Shown here one piece after another: positions 1 to 5,678 of a stretch of DNA of 5,678 nt. Source of the stretch: B8-G4 sp033720735 (GTDB lineage: Bacteria; Bacteroidota; Bacteroidia; Chitinophagales; Saprospiraceae); the NCBI GenBank assembly GCA_033720735.1, contig JAWWBX010000290.1, forward strand, positions 1 to 5,678. Direction: 5' to 3'. The stretch's first letter is position 1. Every line of letters begins with the position of its first letter. Made by a program: the position numbers and the translations under genes. The notes below the pieces were generated by a model, which had not been told where the DNA came from, ran no database searches, and saw only the letters and a program-made list of their open reading frames with translations.

Positions 1-2516
1 ACCATCATTTCCACGTAGGCCGTACAGGTATCTCCGTCGACCTCAACATAATTTTCCCGGTTGAGGTAGGCGTAGCCACCCTCGACATCGATCCACTCCG
101 ACATATCCGTGTAACGCAGGCTGTCCGGGGTATCATCTGCGGTGGTGCCACCCTCGTCACCTTGGTGCACATCGTGCTTGTAGGTCACCCATTTGAGGGG
201 CCCGATACTCACCTTGCCTGTAATGTTGACGATATGGCCGGACTTGCGTTTCTTCTTGTCGACACTTACGGTCACATACATGGTATCCATCACGATGGTG
301 CCATCGGGGAGCGTGTCGAGCACAATGGTGTCGATCTCCTGCACCATGATGGTGGTGTCGCAGTAGTAACCAAACAGCATTTCCACATCCTCGTCGGTCT
401 CCAATTCGTGGCAGAGCCAGTCGAACGTGGGATGCAGGTACTTGCCCGGGTTGTTGGGATCGGGTGGTCCTTCATTGGTGGCCTTGTGTCCGTACAGCGG
501 GTTTGGTGAGGGAATGGAAGGAGGAGCGCTGGCGTGCGCCTGGTATTTCACACGAATGGGCAGCTTGTACTCGTCAATGAACTCAAGTTTGCCCTTGATC
601 AGATCTTCCCAGTTGACCCCGCTGGCCGGATCCATTTTCATCATTGACTTGAGGCTGTCCAGGATCTCCCTGATCTCAATCGGGATATCGATCTCCTCAT
701 GTTGATCATCGAGCCACTGCAGGCTGTTGGCGGCAGCGGCCGGACCGCAGGCGTTCCAGTCGTCGGCGTGCGTGGTGGAGTCCAGATCGATATTGGGGAC
801 CTCGCATCCCCGCAAGAGTGATGCAATCGGTGGTGGCAGGGGCACCGGAATGTGGATCGGCGGAAACCGCGGGATCAAGGGATGAAATCCAATATTGCCG
901 CCATTTGGCAATACGTAGGTCTCGGGACAAGCAGTCAGGGTGCCGTAGGATTGTACCGGGAAAGCATCATTTTCCTGGAACGCGCCGATATGATATTTAA
1001 TAATGATCGGATCGGGCAATGAGTCACCGGTCACCAGTGGCCCGAGATCCATTTTGACGCGGACGGGCATCGGGGTCATGGTATCGGGCAACGGCACGTT
1101 GCGCAGCAGCCATTCCCTTCCCCCTGTCTGCGGATTGCAGACGATCACATTGAGAAATTTGAAGTCTGCGTTGAACGGCAAGGTAAATGTCAGCCAGGCG
1201 TGATAGGGGTAGTCGTCGTGCACGCTGCCTGGGAGATACGCGATCGGCCGGTATTTGAAGCCATATGCGGTGATGTCCTCAAAGAGGATAGTGGAGTCAT
1301 AACTTTCGCTTACCACGCTGCCCACATAGGCAATACACCCGCCTGTTTCACTCATTTCGGAGAGGTACGGGTATCCGGCAGTGTCAATGGCCCAGCGCCC
1401 GTATTCCTCCACCATCCCACCCGGGCCTGATTGGTCGGTATCGTGTTTCCAGGTCAGCCACCGGTCGTTGCCAAATTTGAAATACCCGGTGAGTACTACC
1501 GCATGCGAGGTCGACTGAACGAGAACACCTGCCGAGTCGCACCAGTAGGTCATCACCATCTCGAGATCTTCCCCCTCTTTCAGCTCGTTGCAGATCCAGT
1601 CAAAGTCGGGCCATCCACCCGGTTCAGTCTCGTTCTCTGCAGCATGCCCGTAGGTCGAGTCGGGTGATGCGATGATAGGCTTGAATCCGGGATAAGGTGT
1701 GTGCACCTGGTATTTGACCCGGATCGGCAGTTCCCATTCGTCGATGTAGGCGAGCTTGCCTTCGATGATCTTGTCCCATGGAGTCCCGGTTGAGTCCTTG
1801 CCCATGTCCTCTTTCAGGTCTTCGAGGATGCCGCGCAGCGAATCGGTATCGGTGATCTCCGGATGTACGTTCATGAGCCATTTGAGACTGTTGGCGGCCG
1901 CCGCAGGGGCACAGGCATTGACATCACCGGTTTGGGCATCGGGGTACGAGGTGCTGTCCAGATCAATATTGGGTACGTCGCATTCGCGGGTCAGGTATTC
2001 GATCGTGTCGGGCAGGATCGGCGGGAGCGGGATGGGTGGGATGTACGGCAAATAGGAGTGGGTGAGGGGTGGTGCGCTCGTAGGTACGAAATGGTCGACC
2101 GGCAGGGCCTGCACAAATTCGAACCCCTGGGGTGTAAAACTGCCATCGAGCTGATAGTCGCCGAGGGCCCATTCGATCTCCAGGAATTCCGGCAGGGCAG
2201 GCGTCTCAGTGATGTCGGCAAGATCAATCCGGTAGTGGATCGGCCGTGGCGTGGCGCCCGGGGCGAGCGGCAGGTTTTGCACTTTCCACGCCACGAATCC
2301 ATTGTCCGGGTTGGTGACGCGGGCATTATAGAATTGAAAATCGGTGACGATTGGATGTTCAAACACCAGCCAGGCATGGTACGGTGTGGTGAGGTTGTCG
2401 CCGGGTTGGTAGAGGATGGGCCGGTACTGAAAGGTTTGGGCAGCAATAAGAAGACTCAGCGTGTTCATGACCAGCACGGCCCAAAGCTTTTTCTGTTTCC
2501 AGGGCAGAACTTCCAT
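1..2516 (-). CDS. Secreted protein with two tandem papain/C39-like cysteine peptidase-type units (3' end outside window)
   Basis: The frame is open from ATG 2516 to the left edge (838 codons plus 2 nt, no stop), so the C-terminus is missing. An in-frame stop at 2580-2582 with no intervening ATG fixes the start. Residues 1-27 look like a Sec signal peptide: basic KQKK, hydrophobic LWAVLVMNTLSLLIA, then AAQ. The rest is two copies of one unit, about residues 29-401 and 420-838. Each has a beta-rich section opening with F-[QK]-YRPI, a proline-rich linker, and a core with VPNIDLDST, NAC-[AG]-PAAAANSL-x-WL, LPIRVKYQ, a His motif and W-[LV]-T-[WY]-KHD. Putative catalytic residues are Cys202/His338/Asp359 and Cys590/His761/Asp782. 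Cysteines 179/571, 309/702, 326/719 and 394/831 also match, which suggests disulfides in an exported protein. The C-[AG]-P plus H plus D pattern resembles C39-like or papain-fold peptidases; this is inference. It could be a non-peptidase relative. Substrate is unknown. A C-terminal sorting domain, if present, is outside the window. Confidence 0.85.
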   Translation of the reverse strand, partial: MEVLPWKQKKLWAVLVMNTLSLLIAAQTFQYRPILYQPGDNLTTPYHAWLVFEHPIVTDFQFYNARVTNPDNGFVAWKVQNLPLAPGATPRPIHYRIDLADITETPALPEFLEIEWALGDYQLDGSFTPQGFEFVQALPVDHFVPTSAPPLTHSYLPYIPPIPLPPILPDTIEYLTRECDVPNIDLDSTSYPDAQTGDVNACAPAAAANSLKWLMNVHPEITDTDSLRGILEDLKEDMGKDSTGTPWDKIIEGKLAYIDEWELPIRVKYQVHTPYPGFKPIIASPDSTYGHAAENETEPGGWPDFDWICNELKEGEDLEMVMTYWCDSAGVLVQSTSHAVVLTGYFKFGNDRWLTWKHDTDQSGPGGMVEEYGRWAIDTAGYPYLSEMSETGGCIAYVGSVVSESYDSTILFEDITAYGFKYRPIAYLPGSVHDDYPYHAWLTFTLPFNADFKFLNVIVCNPQTGGREWLLRNVPLPDTMTPMPVRVKMDLGPLVTGDSLPDPIIIKYHIGAFQENDAFPVQSYGTLTACPETYVLPNGGNIGFHPLIPRFPPIHIPVPLPPPIASLLRGCEVPNIDLDSTTHADDWNACGPAAAANSLQWLDDQHEEIDIPIEIREILDSLKSMMKMDPASGVNWEDLIKGKLEFIDEYKLPIRVKYQAHASAPPSIPSPNPLYGHKATNEGPPDPNNPGKYLHPTFDWLCHELETDEDVEMLFGYYCDTTIMVQEIDTIVLDTLPDGTIVMDTMYVTVSVDKKKRKSGHIVNITGKVSIGPLKWVTYKHDVHQGDEGGTTADDTPDSLRYTDMSEWIDVEGGYAYLNRENYVEVDGDTCTAYVEMM
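3..1259 (-). repeat. Tandem protein repeat, unit 2 (residues 420-838, may continue beyond edge)
   Basis: This is the second copy of the unit. The opening FKYRPIAYLPG matches FQYRPILYQPG of unit 1, the linker is at 546-564, and the core starts near Cys571. The putative nucleophile Cys590 (codon 747-749) sits in a C-G-P context, with His761 in GHIVNITG and Asp782 in WVTYKHD. It is longer than unit 1 mainly because of an insertion at about residues 723-759, just before the histidine. The final matched cysteine (831) lies at the window edge, so the unit is nearly complete. Confidence 0.85.
1314..2432 (-). repeat. Tandem protein repeat, unit 1 (residues 29-401)
   Basis: This is the first copy of the duplicated unit in the large secreted protein. 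It has a beta-rich section (about residues 29-135), a proline-rich linker (154-169) and a cysteine-peptidase-like core (about 179-401). The putative nucleophile is Cys202 (codon 1911-1913) in a C-A-P context, followed by His338 in SHAVVLTGY and Asp359 in WLTWKHD. It aligns with unit 2 along its whole length. Similarity is still visible at the DNA level around VPNIDLDST and LPIRVKYQ. Confidence 0.85.
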
Positions 2517-2723
2517 CACCTTCAATTTGAGAATCCCGGCCAGTGAGCATGGGAAACAATGCTTCGAAATTACAGCATTTCAGGTGAGTCTGGTTGCGTT
2601 GGTCGCTGACTTCATTCAGTTTTTTGTCTGGACCTGAAAGGCCGTTCAAACGTGAACCAGAATTCCAATACCGGGGTTCAGTGCCGTTGCGGCGCTCAAT
2701 GCACAGAGCGCGCTGCTACCAGT

Positions 2724-3998
2724 CTAAAGAATAACCACTGCTCCGACACCCAGCCAATCACCGCGGCGGATCGCGCCGGCTCCTCCCTGAACGAAGTAGT
2801 TGTTGACAGTGGCACCCGGGCCGGCTGCACCGGCGTCGCCGTCCTGCATGGTATAGTGCAGGGACAACTTCAATTTATTTCGGTTGAGGTACAGGTTGAC
2901 ACCGATGTCCAGATGGTGATCAGAGCCGGCTGGCATGCGCACCTGGCTGGCCTGCGCCTGTTTGGTAGCTGACTTGGCGCCGTTGTACTGCATGGCCATG
3001 ATGACGGGTTCTATGATCCGGCCATTTGGCAGGTCGATATTGTAGCTGAGCCGCACGTGTGCTGTGGTGGCAGTGGCCTTGAAGGTCTCACCAACGCCTT
3101 CGCGGCGCAGCCAGGCAAATTCAGTATCGAAATTCCACGGCCCCCAGTTCAACAGGATATCCATGCCGGAGGCGGTGTTGGTCTCAAACAGGTCCGTCTT
3201 TCCCTGGTAGGCGCCAGAGAAAGCGACCGACACACCGCGGCGCTCCCCGAAGTGATTGATGGTATAAGCGGTACTGTACCGTCGCATCTCGGGATCGCCG
3301 ATCATCACGATGACCCTGCCGGTCAGCAATGGTGCAAAGGCCTGACCGGTGGTATTGCCACTCAGCGCTTCATACACGGGGTTGAAGATGCCTCCGTGGT
3401 ATTGCAAGGCCAGATTCTGCTCCGGGTTGAGGTAAAAGCCACCGATCTGCAGCCCGGCAGCACGCCCGGGCCCAATGCCGGTGAGGTGCCGGCGGATATA
3501 GTTCATGGAAAATGCTTTCTCCATGGATGTGACGCGAAAGGGTGACGTGGTCGCCTCACGACCGAATTGCGGCGCGAGGTATCCGACGCCCAGGAACAGT
3601 GGTTGGTCGAGGGCGTTAAACCGCCATCGCACGTAGGCATCCCAGATGCGCAGCGAAGGAGAGCCGCCGTTGTTGGCACCACCGAGTGTTCCGGCGAGTA
3701 CGTCGCGTCCAATGAAATCGGCTGAGCTGATGACCACGATCTCGATGTCATCGGTTACACTTGCGCGAAAGCCCAGCCTTGACCGCCGCAACTGCGTGTT
3801 GATCCGGTTGTCCACGGCTTCATACCTTGCCTCAGTTTGGTCGAAGACCTCGGCACCGGTCGTATATGAGGTCCAGATCTGTACGCCGATCACCGGCTGG
3901 ATACGATCTAGCAGGGATGGGCTCGTACCGTCCTGGCCGGATGCCATGACCGGAAAGAGACCAATAAGAAGAAGTAGTGTTCGAAGGTGGTTCAACAT
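2724..3998 (-). CDS. Outer-membrane porin, phosphate-selective porin O/P-like
   Basis: The product is 424 residues and probably a beta-barrel channel in the outer membrane. Residues 1-21 form a clear signal peptide (MLNHLR, a leucine-rich core, then ASG before QD). The mature part alternates polar and hydrophobic residues in short strands with aromatic girdles, for example RIWDAYVRWRF near 117-127. The RINTQLRRSRLGFRASVTDD stretch (65-84) and the late HHLDIGVNLYLNRNKLKLSLHYT stretch (361-383) resemble the Porin O/P family in position and composition, and the length fits. The protein ends in Leu rather than the common terminal Phe. It starts 22 bases after the thioredoxin stop, so co-transcription is likely. 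An ATG 11 bases upstream is out of frame, which supports the start at 3998. The substrate cannot be read from sequence; 'phosphate-selective' is only the family name. A different porin family remains possible. Confidence 0.7.
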   Translation of the reverse strand: MLNHLRTLLLLIGLFPVMASGQDGTSPSLLDRIQPVIGVQIWTSYTTGAEVFDQTEARYEAVDNRINTQLRRSRLGFRASVTDDIEIVVISSADFIGRDVLAGTLGGANNGGSPSLRIWDAYVRWRFNALDQPLFLGVGYLAPQFGREATTSPFRVTSMEKAFSMNYIRRHLTGIGPGRAAGLQIGGFYLNPEQNLALQYHGGIFNPVYEALSGNTTGQAFAPLLTGRVIVMIGDPEMRRYSTAYTINHFGERRGVSVAFSGAYQGKTDLFETNTASGMDILLNWGPWNFDTEFAWLRREGVGETFKATATTAHVRLSYNIDLPNGRIIEPVIMAMQYNGAKSATKQAQASQVRMPAGSDHHLDIGVNLYLNRNKLKLSLHYTMQDGDAGAAGPGATVNNYFVQGGAGAIRRGDWLGVGAVVIL

Positions 3999-4020
3999 GG
4001 ACGCATCTTTTTATCCTTGA

Positions 4021-4329
4021 TCAGTTTGCAAATTCGTCGATCACCTGTTTCAGGCGATCTGCTGACAACATGCCGGACTGGCGCCACTTGATCTCGCCAT
4101 TCCGAAAGAGAATGAAAGCGGGAATGCCGCGCACGCTGTAGCGCATGCTGAGTTCGCGGTTTTTGTCCACGTCGATCTTGACGATCTTCGCTTGCCCTTT
4201 GACCCGAGCCGCCAAATCCTGCAGGATCGGATGCATGGCCCGGCACGGTCCGCACCAGTCGGCCGAGAAGTCGACGAGCACCGGCTGGTCGCCATTGATC
4301 AGTTCGTTGAATGGTACTTTCTGTTTCAT
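4021..4329 (-). CDS. trxA: Thioredoxin, small cytoplasmic type
   Basis: This is a 102-residue thioredoxin, which reduces protein disulfides through a redox dithiol and is itself normally reduced by thioredoxin reductase. The active site is WCGPC (Cys26, Cys29) after VLVDFSADW. The buried acidic residue is Asp20, Lys51 lies in the IVKIDVD strand, and the cis-proline is Pro70 in RGIPAFILF. The GxxxxxxL end of the fold (Gly86 onward) is also present. The frame is open further upstream to ATG 4485, but those extra 52 residues have no signal peptide and no thioredoxin character. Starting at 4329 gives the classical length, so I choose that start. No export signal is visible, so the protein should be cytoplasmic. 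The porin gene follows 22 bases downstream. The symbol is a family-level assignment; such genomes often carry several thioredoxins. Confidence 0.93.
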   Translation of the reverse strand: MKQKVPFNELINGDQPVLVDFSADWCGPCRAMHPILQDLAARVKGQAKIVKIDVDKNRELSMRYSVRGIPAFILFRNGEIKWRQSGMLSADRLKQVIDEFAN

Positions 4330-4404
4330 AATTTCAAACTTATTAGAACAAAGGTCTGGGGGTGCGAATTGTTCAACGGTGATGAAGATCACAGATAACC
4401 GCGG

Positions 4405-4426
4405 TGACTGATTGACACTTGACTGA
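4405..4426. repeat. Short direct repeat TGACTGA in the aminopeptidase-thioredoxin gap
   Basis: TGACTGA occurs at 4405-4411 and 4420-4426, 15 bases apart start to start, with TTGACACT between. The spacing is roughly one and a half helical turns. The site lies about 75-100 bases upstream of the thioredoxin start and could be a regulator site, but seven-base repeats of this kind also arise by chance. Confidence 0.2.
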
Positions 4427-4472
4427 CCGATCTCAATGTCCGTTGGCGATCCGGGATGCCAGCTCCCAGCGG

Positions 4473-4487
4473 GATTGTTGTACAATC
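4473..4487 (-). other. Small stem-loop after the aminopeptidase gene
   Basis: A perfect 6-bp inverted repeat (GATTGT / ACAATC) with a 3-base loop lies 19 bases beyond the aminopeptidase stop. Downstream on the minus strand there is no T-run, so it does not look like a standard intrinsic terminator. It might act in 3'-end processing or be chance. Confidence 0.3.
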
Positions 4488-4505
4488 GGGCGGATGGATA
4501 CAGGC

Positions 4506-5615
4506 CTATTTCCGCATCATCTCCAACACCTTTCCAGCCGGCAACGCCTCCACCGTATGGCCATTGCCGGTCATGGTTTCTGCGGCAAACAATGAGTTGA
4601 TGATCGCTTCTTCAGTGGCTTCAATCGTGGCCATGAACAGCGGGCTCATGCTGTCATTGTGCAGGGTTGTCTGCTGCAGTTCCCGGTTGCCCATGGCATA
4701 AGGAACGCGGTTCTCCTCATAGGTTGAAAACGCGATGACGTAATCCCCGCTGCCATTCGAGGAAATGCCGCCGGTGTTGCCCAGGCCGAGCATGGCGCGT
4801 CGGGCCATCCTCTTGAGATTGCGGACATCAACCGGAGCGTCGGTGGCCACCACGATCATGCACGAACCATCGCCGTTCTCCAGGGCATTCCGGAATGCAT
4901 ATTGCTCCAGGTCCTCGCCGACGGGGTGACCGTCGATCCGCAGCACGCCTCCAAAATTCGTTTGGACCAGCACACCGACGGTATAGCCACCCAGCGATGC
5001 GGGGAGACGACGTGACGCCGTACCCATGCCACCCTTGAACCCGAAACAGATCGTACCCGTGCCGGCCCCGACATTCCCTTCGGCAACCGGACCGCCGCTG
5101 GCTGTGTTGATCGCGTCCAACACATGCTGTTTCGTGACATGCCGGCCGCGGATGTCATTGAGCCGCCCGTCGTTCGTTTCACCCACCACAGAGTTAACCG
5201 AGCGCACGGTTTCGTTACCTTTCTGCGCAAGTGTGTAGCCGATCAGCGCATCGGCGGCAGTGGGAACACTCAAGGTATTGGTGAGGATGACGGGCGTTTC
5301 GAGGGTGCCCAGTTCCTCAACCTGGGTGGAGCCGGCCAGCTTGCCAAACCCGTTGCCGACATGAATGGCTGCAGGCACCTTTTCCTGAAACAGGTTACCG
5401 TCGTGCGGGAGGATCGCCGTCACGCCGGTACGGATGTGATCACCGGCGACAAGGGTCACGTGTCCCACTTTGACGCCGCCCACGTCGGTGATCGCATTGA
5501 GTGGTCCAGGTTGCATGACGCCGATCTTGATGCCGAGATCCCTCGGACGACCCTGACTCTGACTTTGTAGTGGCACCATCAGCAAAGCGATGAGGATGAA
5601 GAGATTGCGGTTCAT
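4506..5615 (-). CDS. P1-family (S58, DmpA/BapA-type) self-processing aminopeptidase, secreted
   Basis: This 369-residue protein belongs to the DmpA/BapA family, Ntn-like hydrolases that cleave their own chain before a serine and then release N-terminal amino acids, in some members D- or beta-amino acids. Residues 1-21 form a signal peptide (MNRN, hydrophobic ILIALLMVPL, QSQSQ), so the product is probably periplasmic or secreted. Family landmarks are ITDVGGVKVGH (42-52), TGVTAILP (63-70), HVGNGFGKLAGS (85-96), VVGETNDGRLNDI (143-155) and the Asn of VQTNFGG (Asn220). The expected autoproteolysis site is Gly250-Ser251 in GDGSCMIVVATDAP, which would give alpha and beta chains. SSNGSGDYVIAFST (285-298) holds the other active-site positions (Ser289, Asp291 by alignment from memory). 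Family membership is solid; substrate preference cannot be inferred. An octamer tandem repeat begins 20 bases upstream of the ATG. Confidence 0.93.
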   Translation of the reverse strand: MNRNLFILIALLMVPLQSQSQGRPRDLGIKIGVMQPGPLNAITDVGGVKVGHVTLVAGDHIRTGVTAILPHDGNLFQEKVPAAIHVGNGFGKLAGSTQVEELGTLETPVILTNTLSVPTAADALIGYTLAQKGNETVRSVNSVVGETNDGRLNDIRGRHVTKQHVLDAINTASGGPVAEGNVGAGTGTICFGFKGGMGTASRRLPASLGGYTVGVLVQTNFGGVLRIDGHPVGEDLEQYAFRNALENGDGSCMIVVATDAPVDVRNLKRMARRAMLGLGNTGGISSNGSGDYVIAFSTYEENRVPYAMGNRELQQTTLHNDSMSPLFMATIEATEEAIINSLFAAETMTGNGHTVEALPAGKVLEMMRK

Positions 5616-5635
5616 GATTTAAAGATGGGACATTT

Positions 5636-5678
5636 GTGTTCAAGTGTTCAAGTGTTCAAGTGTTCAAGTGTTCAAGTG
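5636..5678. repeat. Octanucleotide tandem repeat GTGTTCAA, at least 5 copies, open at right edge
   Basis: Five perfect copies of GTGTTCAA are followed by the first three bases of a sixth, and the tract continues past the window edge. Read on the minus strand the unit is TTGAACAC. It ends 20 bases before the aminopeptidase ATG, in the 5' non-coding region, where the promoter or leader of that gene would lie. All copies are identical, which points to recent expansion by slippage or to active maintenance. Confidence 0.95.

Noticed and set aside
1863..2546. Plus-strand open frame of 227 codons
   Set aside because: It is antisense to the continuous minus-strand repeat protein, which has a signal peptide and duplicated motifs. 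The plus-strand translation shows no recognisable features.
2601..2630. CTGA / TCAG followed by TTTTTT on the plus strand as a terminator
   Set aside because: The stem is only 4 bp, and no plus-strand gene ends there.
2692..2711. GCGCTC / GAGCGC hairpin after the porin stop as a terminator
   Set aside because: The stem is 6 bp with an 8-base loop, and no T-run follows on the minus strand. A second weak pairing (2653-2658 with 2675-2680) has a 16-base loop. Neither is convincing.
3057..3545. Plus-strand open frame of 162 codons within the porin gene
   Set aside because: It lies antisense to a well-supported porin and looks like a composition shadow in GC-rich coding DNA.
4335..4342. TAAGTTTG on the minus strand, matching the Bacteroidota -7 element TAnnTTTG
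   Set aside because: It lies only 5 bases before the thioredoxin ATG and has no TTG at the expected -33 spacing, so a chance match is more likely.
4346..4374. Inverted repeat GAACAA / TTGTTC with a 17-base spacer upstream of the thioredoxin gene
   Set aside because: The arms are only 6 bp and do not extend; this is expected by chance in a gap of this size.
4330..4485. Upstream extension of the thioredoxin frame to ATG 4485 (52 more residues)
   Set aside because: The extra residues carry no signal peptide or known domain, and the internal start at 4329 gives the normal thioredoxin length.
5124..5570. Plus-strand open frame of 148 codons within the aminopeptidase gene
   Set aside because: It is antisense to a strongly supported P1-family gene and has no domain of its own.
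1..5678. CRISPR array, tRNA, rRNA, transposase or attachment site
   Set aside because: None was seen. The only exact tandem array is the octamer at the right edge, which lacks spacers.

Overview
The window reads as a Gram-negative bacterial chromosome segment, most likely Bacteroidota. I base this on an outer-membrane porin of the Porin O/P type, three Sec-type signal peptides, weak or absent Shine-Dalgarno sequences, and a large secreted protein built from repeated domains. The GC content looks moderately high, in the upper fifties by eye. The assignment is an inference; there is no rRNA or other marker gene here.

All four genes lie on the minus strand, so transcription runs from right to left. 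From right to left the layout is as follows. 5636-5678 is an octanucleotide tandem repeat that runs off the window edge. 4506-5615 encodes a secreted P1-family (DmpA/BapA-type, S58) self-processing aminopeptidase. 4330-4505 is a 176-bp gap with a small hairpin and short repeats. 4021-4329 encodes a small classical cytoplasmic thioredoxin. 2724-3998 encodes an outer-membrane porin and starts 22 bases after the thioredoxin stop. 2517-2723 is a 207-bp gap with no convincing signal. 1-2516 encodes the first 838 residues of a large secreted protein whose 3' end lies beyond the left edge.

That last gene is the most interesting part. It is one uninterrupted reading frame with a signal peptide followed by two tandem copies of a unit of roughly 400 residues. 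Each unit has a beta-rich N-terminal part, a proline-rich linker, and a papain/C39-like cysteine-peptidase-type core with the same Cys, His and Asp positions plus four further conserved cysteines. I do not recognise a named family for the whole protein.

The thioredoxin and porin are close enough to be co-transcribed. The outer two genes may have their own promoters, though none could be identified with confidence. Three of the four products are exported, which suggests an envelope or secretion theme, but nothing in the sequence shows that the four proteins work in one pathway.
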